Below are positions 48,487 through 59,045 of a DNA stretch of 64,000 bases, in pieces. The position numbers and the translations under genes are program-made. The DNA is from Saccharomyces mikatae IFO 1815 (lineage: Eukaryota; Ascomycota; Saccharomycetes; Saccharomycetales; Saccharomycetaceae): NCBI RefSeq assembly GCF_947241705.1, contig NC_079271.1, forward strand, positions 248,001-312,000. Direction: 5' to 3'. Within the stretch, counting starts at the first letter, position 1; each line of letters opens with the position of its first letter. The notes beneath the pieces are model-generated. The model worked only from the letters and a program-made list of their open reading frames with translations, was not told the DNA's origin and searched no databases.

Positions 48487-49332
48487 ATGACTACGAGATC
48501 TCCTTGGAAGCGTCTACTATGGTTAAAACAGGAGTATCCAGATAACTATACGGATCCAAGTTTCATTGATCTAAGAGCAAGACAAAAGATCGATAGTACC
48601 AAGAAGTCTGATAGAAAATTATCAGAAGCCGCACGTTCTCGGATTAGATTGGATTTCATAAGTTTCTACCAAACCGTATTGAACACTTCTTTCATTTACA
48701 TTACTTTTACATATGTTTATTATTATGGTTGTAATCCTATTCCGCCGACTATTTTCCTTTCATTCATAACATTAATAATGTCAAGGACGAAAGTTGACCC
48801 TTCATTATCGTCATTCATGAACATTAAATCTTCATTAATCATCACATTTGCAATGTTAACCCTTTCTCCAGTCCTTAAGTCTCTTTCTAAGACAACTGCA
48901 TCTGATTCCATATGGACATTGTCCTTTTGGCTAACCCTATGGTACGTTTTTGTGATTTCGTCGACAACCTCCAAGCATAAACCCTCAAACCTTTCCACCA
49001 ATATACTCGTTGCCCTTGTTGCCGTATTATCATCAAGGCTGTCAACTACAATCGACGTATTTTGTTTTCTTTTAATTTCTATTCAATTGAATATCATTCT
49101 ACCCACTTATTTATCGGTGACAAGTAAGGTAGTACCAATAATTACGAATGTCATTGTATACTCTTTTTTGAACGTGACGCTTGGTTGGATTTACATGTTG
49201 ATGATTTTCTTTGTTTCTGTATTTTATATTACTGTTCTACCCAAGTGGTTTATTTACTGGAAAATCAACTATCATAAACGAGATAACGATTTATTAAGTA
49301 CGTGGGATGCAAGAACTCCAATTCTAGATTAG
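48487..49332 (+). CDS. GPI2: Gpi2, subunit of the GPI-GlcNAc transferase
   Basis: Orthologue of YPL076W, 281 residues (family 280). It is the PIG-C homologue, an ER membrane subunit of the complex that transfers GlcNAc to phosphatidylinositol, the first step of GPI-anchor synthesis. The basic N-terminal region (SPWKRLLWLKQEYPDNYTDP) is cytosolic. The remainder has about six to eight hydrophobic segments, including WTLSFWLTLWYVFVISS and ILPTYLSVTSKVVPIITNV. The end WDARTPILD is conserved. Eri1, encoded near 4.7 kb, works with the same complex. Confidence 0.95.
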   Translation: MTTRSPWKRLLWLKQEYPDNYTDPSFIDLRARQKIDSTKKSDRKLSEAARSRIRLDFISFYQTVLNTSFIYITFTYVYYYGCNPIPPTIFLSFITLIMSRTKVDPSLSSFMNIKSSLIITFAMLTLSPVLKSLSKTTASDSIWTLSFWLTLWYVFVISSTTSKHKPSNLSTNILVALVAVLSSRLSTTIDVFCFLLISIQLNIILPTYLSVTSKVVPIITNVIVYSFLNVTLGWIYMLMIFFVSVFYITVLPKWFIYWKINYHKRDNDLLSTWDARTPILD

Positions 49333-50306
49333 CCTGGATAATATAACAAACTTGGTTGTATTGAAGAAGAGTTTACATTTCTTTCCTGTGGGGACTTTTG
49401 TTCTATCTTAACATCGACCTCACAGCACCCCAGCTTATGTATAGTAACCTCAAAAAAATTATCAAAAAGCTAAGAAATAGAGACCTCGAGTCATTTATTA
49501 GAGAGCAACCCGTTTCCCGCACGGGCTCATTCATGTATAAGTTTAGTCATTAACATGCGAAAACCTTAAAATGAAACATTCAGGAGATTGTCTTAGTTCA
49601 TTGATGGGCGCTTGCACTTTAAGTGAGACATAAGGAAGAGAAAACATCCCTTACGCAGAACACCAAGAATACAAGTCATAGGGTATTTTGTCAGCGCGCT
49701 AAATAAACATTTCAAGTGTTTAGAGTGCATACTGCTCCTCATTCAATGTCACTTGTTCCGCAGTGGCGGCTTCCTGTTTTCCTCTTTTTTGGTGCTTAGC
49801 GATGCGTACATATCACCCGGAAGAGGTATTTGAATGAGTGGCGGATGGAAAAGGTATACCGTTATTGACATAAATGTAAAAAAACCGTTCACAGTCCTCG
49901 CTGGTTATCTCTATCGATCATCACATCTTTTTTGTTTCAGTTCAAATTCAACTACCTTCAAACAGCAAACTCGCTTGTCTCAGAGACCTTCCTTTGACCT
50001 TACTTTATGTCTCAAATAAGGCTCTGGCATGTCACTAATTTACTGAATTTCTGACACTTCCCTATTCTTTGAATCACTTCGTACGTTATGTGTTTGCAAG
50101 ATCCGTGCACCCGGCTTCCACAAATGTAGAATTTTCCGGAGCTTCGAACTTCTTGTTTCACGAATTAAAAGCATCCAATGTACAACCACCCAACTCATCC
50201 TCTAATGCTGAAGCTTCATCGGTAAACAAACCACAGTTTAATAGCGGGAAAGTCGGCAAGTGACAAACGGCGGTTATATCTACTTGGACTTCGGTATATA
50301 TTGAAA
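49333..50306. promoter_or_regulatory. GCR1 upstream region with an Abf1 site
   Basis: 974 bases between GPI2 and GCR1 exon 1. ATCACTTCGTACGT (50073-50086) fits the Abf1 consensus RTCAYTNNNNACGW exactly, about 220 bases before the GCR1 ATG. Several CTTCC boxes (for example near 49769, 49988 and 50057) are potential Gcr1 sites that could allow autoregulation. Two open frames of about 60 codons occur here; the one at 50069-50263 has coding-like composition but no ATG. Confidence 0.6.
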
Positions 50307-53300
50307 ATGGTATGGTATGATCATAGCACACATCCTGAAAATGCTACTTGGGAGATTTTCGATGGGTATGGAGTTTTCCTTGATTCTCACTTATTATCCC
50401 TTGTACTGTAATTGATCCTTCAGTAATATTTGCAGCCTTTCAAAACTATCCTTTTTTTCACTACTTATTACTTTTGAACCTTTTTTAGGAGTTGCCTACT
50501 TATGCAAAATAATTTGCTAACAAGTAGTAAATTAACAGTGCAATATTAAGATTAAAAGAAAACTGGCCAAGAGCTTAATATATCATCTTATACACAAAAC
50601 TTCTTCGACCTACTTGATAAAGCCATATACCCTCTTCCTCTTCTGTTAGAATAAAATAGTACAACAATAGCAAAAGAAATAGCTTTTTTAGAATAACCTT
50701 GCCTGAGGTTTCAACTATGGATTACTAATACAGCAGCCCAAACTTAAAAGAAAGGAAGTTTTTTAAGATTAAGTATTCATAAAAAATATCATTTCCTCCA
50801 GAAAGCACGAATACTAATACAAAGAGGGTAAATAGCTATCAATTGAGTGTTGTCTGCGTTTGTGTGCGTATAAGAGGATGAATTTTCTGACTCAGGCTAC
50901 GTCAGGAACATTCCAAGGGTCTAATAATAAGATTAAACGCAATGTCAGGACGCAAAGTGTGCCATCAACTTCCTACAATAATGGCAAAGAACCGTATGGA
51001 CCGAATACTAACCAATTAAATGTTCTACTTTCTCATTTGGAACAGCAAACAAGTGTTGATAGTACCAGCACAAGTTCAAACTTTTATTCCATTGCTCAAT
51101 ATATTCTACAATCATATTTCAAAGTCAATGTTGATTCTCTTGACGGTCTAAAATTAGTGGATTTGATAGTGGACCAAACTTACCCTGACTCTTTGACATT
51201 GAGAAAGCTGAATGAAGGAGCAACGGGACAGCCATACGATTATTTCAATACAGTTTCTCGTGATCCTGATATCTCCAAATGCCCGATATTTGCATTGGCC
51301 ATATATTTTGTTATACGATGGAGCCATCCTAATCCTCCAATTTCGATTGAGAATTTCACCACAGTACCGTTGCTAGATTCAAACTTCATTTCTTTAAATT
51401 CCAATCCACTACTATATATTCAGAATCAAAACTCCAACAGCAATACGAGTGTTAAAGTTCTAAGGTCACAAACTTTTGAACCTTCAAAGGAATTAATTGA
51501 TTTAGTATTTCCATGGTTATCTTACTTGAAGCAGGATATGCTCCTTATTGATAGGACAAATTACAAGCTTTATTCTCTCTGTGAATTATTTGAATTTATG
51601 GGTAGAGTGGCAATTCAAGATCTCCGGTATTTGAGTCAGCACCCTTTATTATTACCCAATATTGTAACATTCATATCAAAATTTATACCTGAGTTGTTCC
51701 AAAATGAAGAGTTTAAAGGAATTGGCTCGACTAAGAATTTGAACAGTGATACGTTGAACAACGTCACAGGAATAGAAAACCAGTTTCTAAACCCTTCTAC
51801 AGAGGAAGTGAGTCAAAAATTCGATTCTTATTTCATGGAATTGTCAAAAAAATTAACTACAGAGAACATCAGGTTAAGCCAAGAAATAACACAACTAAAG
51901 TCAGATATGAGCTCTGTAGGTAATGTCTGTAATCAAATTTTGCAATTGCAGAGACAATTGCTTTCAGGAAATCAGGCTATCGGATCAAAGTCAGAAAATA
52001 GTGTATCCTCCACAGGTGGGGGGATACTAATATTGGATAAAAATAGCATCAACTCGAACATGCTGAGTAATCTGGTGCAGTCAATAGATTCGAATCATTT
52101 GAATCCCAACACACAAGCTCAAACACAGAAAAGGGGTTCGAAAGGGCAATCGCAAAGTCAGGGTCAAACAACTAATAGTCCTGCGCTGGCACCAATTAAC
52201 ATGTTTCCGAGCTTGAGTAACTCTATGCAGCCAATGTTTGGTACCTTGGCTCCGCAACCCCAAGATATAGTACAGAAGAGGAAGCTGCCGTTACCAGGTT
52301 CAATAGTCTCTGCAGCAACAGGTAGTCCTTTTTCTCCATCACCTGTTGGTGAATCTCCTTATAACAAACGTTTTAAACTCGACGACAAACCAACTCCGTC
52401 TCAGACAGCTCTTGATTCCCTCCTTTCAAAATCAATCTCAAGTCCCAGACTGCCTCTTTCAACATTGGCTAGTACAGCTATCACTGAGTCTTTTCGTTCG
52501 CCTCAACAGTTTCAGCCTTCCCCAGAGTTCGTAGTTGGTGGTAGCTCAAGTTCAACAACAGACAACAACTCTAAGAAGGTAAATGGAGATTATCCATCAT
52601 CGTCTTCAAAACTTACTGAACGGCCACATCTTTTAAACAATGATTCTACTACTAGCATGCCTGAAAGTCCTAGCGAAGTGACTGGTGATGATGGTAATAA
52701 GGTAAAAGTTCCAACTTCAAGTAAGCCAGAGTCCAACGATAACAGCCCAAAATCAAAGGATCCTGAAAAAGTTAGTAACAACAGTAGTCCACTTGATATG
52801 GATTCTGCGAAGCCAGTATCTACCTCTGCTATCAATAGTTCCACTGAAGGCCCAAACTCAACAATTACAGGAACAAAACCAGCTCCCTCATTCCCGCAAA
52901 GTTCCTCCAAATTTGAAATAATGAATAAAAAGAACGCTAAGGCGGGGCCAAACGAGGCAATTAAGTATAAACTATCCAGAGAAAATAAAACAATATGGGA
53001 TCTATATGCAGAGTGGTATATTGGTTTAAATGGCAAATCTTCAATAAAAAAATTGATTGAAAACTATGGCTGGCGAAGGTGGAAGGTTAGCGAAGATTCA
53101 CATTTTTTTCCCACCCGAAGAATCATCATGGATTACATTGAAACGGAGTGTGACCGTGGTATAAAACTCGGCAGGTTTACTAACCCTCAACAACCGAGAG
53201 AGGATATACGGAAGATTTTGGTAGGGGATCTCGAAAAGTTTAGAATAAATAACGGTCTAACTTTGAACTCTTTATCATTGTATTTTAGAAATTTAACGAA

Positions 53301-53412
53301 GAATAATAAGGAAATCTGCATTTTTGAGAACTTCAAAAATTGGAACGTTAGATCAATGACGGAAGAGGAGAAATTAAAGTACTGTAAAAGACAACATAAT
53401 ACACCATCCTAA
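50307..53412 (+). CDS. GCR1: Gcr1, transcriptional activator of glycolytic and ribosomal protein genes, spliced
   Basis: Orthologue of YPL075W. Exon 1 is eight bases (ATGGTATG, 50307-50314). Exon 2 is 51063-53412. The joined protein begins [20 protein letters not shown] and has 785 residues, as in S. cerevisiae. Gcr1 binds CTTCC boxes and acts with Gcr2 and Rap1 at glycolytic genes. A leucine-rich dimerisation/coiled region ([20 protein letters not shown]) lies near 290-345. A disordered Ser/Pro region follows. The conserved C-terminal DNA-binding domain is the last 150 residues ([40 protein letters not shown]). The intron frame also encodes an alternative N-terminus. Confidence 0.95.
50315..51062 (+). 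other. GCR1 intron (748 bases) with an in-frame coding 3' part
   Basis: The donor is GTATGA, the branch site a perfect TACTAAC (51006-51012), and the acceptor GATAG, 50 bases later. Skipped CAG and AAG triplets lie in between (51043-51053). From the ATG at 50878 the intron is open and in phase with exon 2, so unspliced RNA could encode [20 protein letters not shown] and further residues joined to Gcr1 (844 residues). In S. cerevisiae translation from within the retained GCR1 intron has been described. Confidence 0.88.
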
Positions 53413-53869
53413 GTTATTGAAGTTGTCCACAGTAACGATATTTTCAACGAAGTAACGAAGTGACGATAACGAGAACTTTCATTTAGGCTATTCATTACCT
53501 TTATAGAAACGAATGCATTTATATATATGTTTATATATATGTAAATGTGTGTGTGTAAATACCTATGTGAATGTATGTCTATGTGAATATATGTCTATGT
53601 GAATGTATGTCTACGTGAATGTATGTCTACGTGAAAATACTAGAACTCCTTTCCATTTAAGGATAAACGTATATTCGCATGACCATATTGGATATGAAAA
53701 TCTTAATTTCCTTTCGCAAGACCCTGGCGGCCTTAGAAAAGCCGTTGAGTTGATGAGTTTGAATTATCGGAAGTTTCTGAAAGATGAAAAACATCAATCA
53801 TATCAGCAAAACGGGAAGGCTCTGTTTGAGTGCAGAAAGTCCGAGGAGAGGACATATAACTTAAAGATT
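53413..53869. promoter_or_regulatory. GCR1 3' end and YTA6 upstream region
   Basis: 457 bases. It includes TATATATATG transcript-end signals, a TG run and the 16-bp minisatellite annotated separately. The second half is open and in frame with YTA6, so part of it may be coding. Confidence 0.5.
53563..53635 (+). repeat. 16-bp minisatellite before YTA6
   Basis: Four and a half tandem copies of CTATGTGAATGTATGT with few changes: units at 53563, 53579, 53595, 53611 and a partial at 53627. The last two carry CTACGTG in place of CTATGTG. It follows a TATATA/TG-rich stretch, as often seen for slippage-born repeats. Confidence 0.9.
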
Positions 53870-56131
53870 ATGGCACATGAAAAGTTTAGTATACCTGAGA
53901 ACTTCACATTGGCACAGTCTTTACAATTGCTTTATTCTGTTGTCAAAAATCAATACAAAAACCTAGCCGACCTGTTAATCAATGATGAAGGTAATAAAGA
54001 TTCAACCACTTATGGAAAAATCCATAAAAATCTAGATTCTTTACTAGTATATGTCAATGAAGGTCTTCGAAAAATTGAAAAAACGTATACTTTAAAGAAG
54101 GGATTAGGAAACCTTGTAGTTGATCATCCCGAATTGAGGAGCATTATTGAGGACTTTCAAATTCTTGGTCAGGATATAAGGATTGCACGTCGCAAAGCGG
54201 AGAATTTTATTACTGAAGGCAACAGTAGCCCTTCCTTGTCCTCATCCTCGTCCGTTTTGGGTCTTGGAACAGGAAATGGTTTGCGTTTTCCAAAACTTTG
54301 GAGAATGGGCTCCAAGAGAGACAAAGTGAAAGAAGCTGACGAAAAGGAGGCTAGAATTAATAAACAGGCTGATAATATCAGACGTACGAGGAAGCTGGAA
54401 GAAGAGAAAAAGTTAGGAGCAAAACGTCAGTACGAAAGGGATTTAGAACTTCAAAGAGAGAAATTGATCGAATTAAAAGTTAAAGAGAAAGTTGAGTTTG
54501 AAGTGGCACAAAAGTTGGAAGAGGAGAGAGTCAAAAGAGAAGAGCAAGAACGCAAACATAGAGAACAAGCGAAGAAGAAACGTTTATCAATCCTGAAACA
54601 TGACAGCAAAACAAACTATAAATCAAGGGCTAGCCTTGATGATTCCTCCTCAAATGCTAAACCTTCAGGAAAGATTGATAACTCTGTAATCAAAAGGAGA
54701 TCACTTGACATAGTACGAATCTCAGATGAAAGAACGCGAAATCCGGTAAGAAAATCTATGGAGGCTGCAGAAATAGGTATGGCTGCTCAGTTAGCATGGT
54801 CGCAATATCAAAATGGGGCAAATCATTCAAAACTGAGTAATAGTAGTTCACATTCCAATGAATTTCAAACACGTTATAGGCCTACTCAAGCTTTGAAAAA
54901 AAAGTATGATTACAAAAAGCCAACGGTTAATCGACCGATTATAAAATCACCTACTCTCAATAGACAAAGTAGTAAGTCAAAAAATTTGTCAACGAATGCA
55001 AAATTGAAAGCGAGCAAGGCTAATACCAACAAAACTTCCCGCAGGAGCGAGCAAAATTTAGAGCCCACCTCACCAATACTTATTTCTGCGACAACATCAT
55101 CTGCTGAATCTAAGCCCAGACGTTCTAAAAGTGGTACACCTGATAGGGAAAGTTCTGTTAGTTCTTTTATCGATTCTAAAAAGGAAGATATATTGAAGTC
55201 AGTACAAGGAGTAGATCGAAGTGCTTGTGAACAAATACTAAATGAAATCCTTGTAACGGACGAAAAAGTTTACTGGGACGATATCGCAGGCTTAAGAAAT
55301 GCAAAGAATTCTTTGAAAGAGGCCGTGGTTTACCCTTTTTTGCGGCCGGATTTATTCAAAGGGCTAAGAGAACCAGTTAGAGGAATGCTTTTGTTTGGCC
55401 CTCCAGGTACTGGTAAGACAATGATTGCTAAAGCGGTTGCAACAGAGTCTAATTCTACGTTTTTTAGTGTTAGTGCGTCTTCTTTGCTATCGAAGTATCT
55501 TGGTGAATCTGAGAAATTGATTAGAGCATTGTTTTACATGGCCAAGAAACTGTCACCCTCTATCATTTTCATAGATGAGATCGACTCAATGTTAACTGCT
55601 CGCTCTGAAAATGAGAATGAATCATCGAGGAGGATTAAAACGGAACTACTTATTCAGTGGTCCTCTTTATCTGCTGCTACCGCACAATCTGAAGCACAAA
55701 ATAATATGCTTGACAGCAGAGTGCTTGTTTTAGGAGCCACAAATTTGCCGTGGGCAATTGATGATGCAGCAAGAAGACGATTTTCAAGAAAATTATATAT
55801 TCCTCTCCCCGATTATGAAACAAGGCTTTACCACTTGAAAAGATTAATGGCCAAACAGAAAAATGATTTGGATAATTTAGATTATGAATTAATAACAAAA
55901 ATGACGGAGGGATTCTCTGGTTCTGACCTCACATCATTAGCCAAAGAGGCGGCAATGGAACCAATCAGGGATTTAGGAGATAAGTTGATGTTTGTCGATT
56001 TTGATAAGATTAGGGGAATTGAAATAAAAGATTTCCAGAATTCGCTATTGACAATAAAGAAGAGCGTGTCGCCGGAGTCTTTACGAAGATATGAAGAATG
56101 GTCTAGTAAATTTGGTAGTACAGGTGCTTAA
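53870..56131 (+). CDS. YTA6: Yta6, AAA ATPase of the meiotic (spastin/Vps4-like) clade
   Basis: Orthologue of YPL074W. From the Met at 53870 ([20 protein letters not shown]) the protein is 753 residues, close to the 754 I recall for S. cerevisiae. The AAA module is complete: [19 protein letters not shown], Walker A GPPGTGKT (510-517), Walker [11 protein letters not shown] and the arginine-finger region, with a Vps4-type C-terminal helix. The N-terminal part has a helical, MIT-like look, then a strongly charged coiled coil (about 245-325) and a basic disordered linker. S. cerevisiae Yta6 localises to the mother-cell cortex; its substrate is not established. The frame is open 89 codons upstream to an ATG at 53603, so the true start is uncertain. 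Confidence 0.85.
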   Translation: MAHEKFSIPENFTLAQSLQLLYSVVKNQYKNLADLLINDEGNKDSTTYGKIHKNLDSLLVYVNEGLRKIEKTYTLKKGLGNLVVDHPELRSIIEDFQILGQDIRIARRKAENFITEGNSSPSLSSSSSVLGLGTGNGLRFPKLWRMGSKRDKVKEADEKEARINKQADNIRRTRKLEEEKKLGAKRQYERDLELQREKLIELKVKEKVEFEVAQKLEEERVKREEQERKHREQAKKKRLSILKHDSKTNYKSRASLDDSSSNAKPSGKIDNSVIKRRSLDIVRISDERTRNPVRKSMEAAEIGMAAQLAWSQYQNGANHSKLSNSSSHSNEFQTRYRPTQALKKKYDYKKPTVNRPIIKSPTLNRQSSKSKNLSTNAKLKASKANTNKTSRRSEQNLEPTSPILISATTSSAESKPRRSKSGTPDRESSVSSFIDSKKEDILKSVQGVDRSACEQILNEILVTDEKVYWDDIAGLRNAKNSLKEAVVYPFLRPDLFKGLREPVRGMLLFGPPGTGKTMIAKAVATESNSTFFSVSASSLLSKYLGESEKLIRALFYMAKKLSPSIIFIDEIDSMLTARSENENESSRRIKTELLIQWSSLSAATAQSEAQNNMLDSRVLVLGATNLPWAIDDAARRRFSRKLYIPLPDYETRLYHLKRLMAKQKNDLDNLDYELITKMTEGFSGSDLTSLAKEAAMEPIRDLGDKLMFVDFDKIRGIEIKDFQNSLLTIKKSVSPESLRRYEEWSSKFGSTGA

Positions 56132-56603
56132 GTGACGCCGAGCTCCTTGATAGAGAGGGAAGACAGTGACAACAGTTTTGCATTTTCTTTCCCAACTATT
56201 TTGATCCTGGTCAATTTTTGTTGAGCGTATATTTTCTATGTATTATCAAGAATAAAACTAACCGCAATTTTTGGCAACCTGTAATTTTTTTCTTTATTTA
56301 CAATTAGTTTATTAAAAGCATTTTTTATGAAACTAACCTCATTCTTCCCCTCTTGACATATACCCAAAAAAAATCAATATCATGGAGTTCAATAAAATAT
56401 CCAAGGTAAAAATAATACGCAGCGAAAGTGAATAATAAGCTCCTTTTTCAGTCGCAATAAATACATCATTTGAGTTGATGGAAAAATAAAGAACACGTTT
56501 GTTGAAAAATTGACTGTTTTCTTCATACTTACTAACATTAGTACGTCTTTCTTTTTTCGCTCATATACAAAACGGAATAAACAGTAACTCCTACAACCAA
56601 GAT
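56132..56603. other. Intergenic: YTA6 3' end and UBP16 promoter
   Basis: 472 very AT-rich bases with T- and A-runs near 56285 and 56370. No named site, RNA gene or repeat is recognised. Confidence 0.45.
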
Positions 56604-58109
56604 ATGACATGGATTAATAATGCTACGAACTCTCCAACTGCTTTAATGAAGAAAGTCTCCTGTGGATTAATAATTGTTGTTTCTTTATATGTCATTGCAC
56701 CCAGTCTAAGTGCACTTGTCTTTGGAGACCCTAAGCAGAGGATTAAAAAATATACGACAGTCGGCTTAATTAATCGCGGAAATGATTGTTTCATAACATC
56801 ATCTCTTCAAGGTTTAGCTGGAATGCCCAGATTTGTGGAGTATTTGAAGCAAATCAAATCGATTCTCCAAGAATTGAAATCCAATCCATCCAGAAAAGCA
56901 AAGGTTGACAATCTTATAGTAGATGACGTTGTAAGCTGCATTAGGTTTAGAAACTCACCTGATTCACTTGCACCCTTACATGAAAGCCTTATGGCTTTAA
57001 TTTTTGATTTAGTATCCGTAAGAGAAAGTAAAAAATCGGTCTCTCCACAGATGGTGATAAATACTTTGGAGGCTATTTTCAAATCAAAGATGTCATCCAG
57101 ACAAAATGATGCGCATGAATGCACGCTACTTATGCTGCAAACGTTACAAAAAGAACGCTCGAATCTGGTTGGATACACTCAATATATGCCCGAAATCAAT
57201 ATACCAAACTTTCCGTTTGAGGGCGAAACTTCCAAATTTCTAGTATGCCTTCAGTGCAAAGGATTATCAAAACCATCATATCAACAAACTTTTATTCGTG
57301 AACTATCAGTACCCCAACAAACGTCAGAGAAATTGCTTACAATTCTAGCCAACGACGAAACGGAAATTATAGAGGACTACTCATGTTCGATTTGCCAAAT
57401 AAGAGCCATCTTAAATCACGAAAGGTATAGAAATTTTAAAGACTGTACCCCGGAAGAATTGTTAATGATAGAGGCTTTAAAAAATTATGCCACTAAAGCT
57501 TCAATTAACGAAGATTTACCGCCCGAATTAGAACAATACATTAAGCGCTACTCAAAGGACAAATTGCATATATCTAAAGTAAAAGGAAAGATTATAAAAA
57601 AAGATGTAGCAGTACAATTACCAGATATTCTGGTAGTGCATTTATCAAGATCCACCTTTAATGGTATTACGTACTGTAGAAATCCCTGTAACGTTGAATT
57701 CGGAGAAAGAGTAAAACTTCCTGAGTATACATTAGCTGAGAATAGAGCGATAACAGAGAACCGGCAAGTCAAATATAACTTAAAAAGTGTTGTGAAACAC
57801 ACTGGTTCTCATTCACGTGGACACTATATATGCTACAGACGTAAGGCTGACATTCGCTTTGATAAAGGAGAGGAATCGTCCCTCGAAGGCGCGTCAACTA
57901 TTGTTAATAATGAAGCTAAAACCAGGAACCACGATCAAAAAATTGGACACAATGACGACAGAAGAAGCAGGCACAAAAAAGTCAAGAGTGTTTTACAGTA
58001 TCCTTATTGGCAAATATCTGATACTGCTATAGAAGAAAGTACCACTTCAACAGTATTAAATGAACAGAAATATGTCTACATGCTATACTACGAACGTGTA
58101 AGAAAATAG
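56604..58109 (+). CDS. UBP16: Ubp16, membrane-anchored ubiquitin-specific protease
   Basis: Orthologue of YPL072W, 501 residues (family 499). In S. cerevisiae it resides on the mitochondrial outer membrane. A single hydrophobic anchor lies at about residues 18-39 (VSCGLIIVVSLYVIAPSLSA). The peptidase C19 Cys box is at NRGNDCFITSSLQGLAGMPR with catalytic Cys62. The His box is at HSRGHYICYRR with His407. A CxxC pair each side of residue 212-260 (CLQCKG; CSICQI) could bind zinc. A basic insert (RSRHKKVKS) precedes the last strand (YVYMLYYERV). The Cys box has Thr where many USPs have Asn, which may be family-specific. Confidence 0.95.
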   Translation: MTWINNATNSPTALMKKVSCGLIIVVSLYVIAPSLSALVFGDPKQRIKKYTTVGLINRGNDCFITSSLQGLAGMPRFVEYLKQIKSILQELKSNPSRKAKVDNLIVDDVVSCIRFRNSPDSLAPLHESLMALIFDLVSVRESKKSVSPQMVINTLEAIFKSKMSSRQNDAHECTLLMLQTLQKERSNLVGYTQYMPEINIPNFPFEGETSKFLVCLQCKGLSKPSYQQTFIRELSVPQQTSEKLLTILANDETEIIEDYSCSICQIRAILNHERYRNFKDCTPEELLMIEALKNYATKASINEDLPPELEQYIKRYSKDKLHISKVKGKIIKKDVAVQLPDILVVHLSRSTFNGITYCRNPCNVEFGERVKLPEYTLAENRAITENRQVKYNLKSVVKHTGSHSRGHYICYRRKADIRFDKGEESSLEGASTIVNNEAKTRNHDQKIGHNDDRRSRHKKVKSVLQYPYWQISDTAIEESTTSTVLNEQKYVYMLYYERVRK

Positions 58110-58143
58110 CCGCTCTGTACGTATATACTATAATAATGATAAA

Positions 58144-58614
58144 TTATGCATCCATATCCACATCTGTATCCATTGCCGACATTTCGACGTCAGTGTCGGC
58201 CTCTTCATCATAAGTGCACTGTGAAGCCAATTGATCATGGAACCACCTCCACCAGTTTAAATAAACAACTTCCTTATAATCTGCCCATTTTATCACTTGT
58301 AGTTTTTCTTCTCTAAAACGTTCCCATATTCTGTCATAAAACGACTCATTATCGTGGGATTTATTTGCTGAACATTTTAAGATCTCTCTCAGAGCTTTAT
58401 CACGAATGGAATCTGAGAACGCTATATTATTTTGAACGTGATTGTTGTCATCTAAATGTACCTTCTTAGGCCCTTTATCACTTAAAGATAGGTTTTCTAA
58501 GTCTATTATTAGTCTTTTTCTTTTATAATTATCAATTCCTATAGGGTCTGGAGAATGATTTCTTTTCCTAATGTGGTTGGTGTTATCATTATTTCTTGCA
58601 AACCGGAAATTCAT
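58144..58614 (-). CDS. YPL071C: Uncharacterised protein, YPL071C orthologue
   Basis: 156 residues, the length I recall for YPL071C. It is convergent with UBP16, with only about 34 bases between the stops. No known domain is recognised. The N-terminal third is basic (NHIRKRNHSPDPIGIDNYKR) and could serve as a nuclear-localisation signal. The middle is helical (FYDRIWERFREEKLQVIKWA). A Trp-rich motif YLNWWRWFHDQL follows, and the tail is extremely acidic with alternating Met/Asp (TDVEMSAMDTDVDMDA). No function is proposed. Confidence 0.85.
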   Translation of the reverse strand: MNFRFARNNDNTNHIRKRNHSPDPIGIDNYKRKRLIIDLENLSLSDKGPKKVHLDDNNHVQNNIAFSDSIRDKALREILKCSANKSHDNESFYDRIWERFREEKLQVIKWADYKEVVYLNWWRWFHDQLASQCTYDEEADTDVEMSAMDTDVDMDA

Positions 58615-59045
58615 GGAATAAAAAAGTCATTTAAACTAGTCACTCCTTTGCTACCTTCTAATATCTCCTGATGTGGTAGTGATTTAAGCTATATCCTAAG
58701 CCCCGTTGTTAAAATAATTCACTACATTCGTATTGCATACATTTCAAATTTTTGTTTCGTAAAGGAGCGGTTCTCGGATAAAAAAGTGTCCCATAACCGA
58801 GCTTTATTTGATTTCCAGTGAGGACCACCCAAACGTAGTATTGAAGCAAGACTAAAATCAAAGGTTTACTGCTGTCTGTCCATCGAATTCTATTTGGGTT
58901 GGTGTGGTGTTTAGTATCTTGAGTGAAAGGTGAATTTCCTTTCGGATAGTTCTACAATCATCTCCCCTTTAGAGAAAAGGGTATTTTTAGAAGCAAATAA
59001 CAAGAGTTGATTAAAAGGAGCACGCCCTTTACCAATAAAAGTGAA
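58615..59045. promoter_or_regulatory. Divergent promoter YPL071C/MUK1
   Basis: 431 bases between two start codons. No specific factor site is assigned. The 39 bases before the MUK1 ATG are open in frame but start with TTG and are treated as leader. No RNA gene is recognised. Confidence 0.4.

Noticed and set aside
49834-50019. 61-codon frame starting MSGGWKRYTV between GPI2 and GCR1
   Set aside because: It has weak coding character and the region carries promoter elements. It is kept only as context for the neighbouring ATG-less frame.
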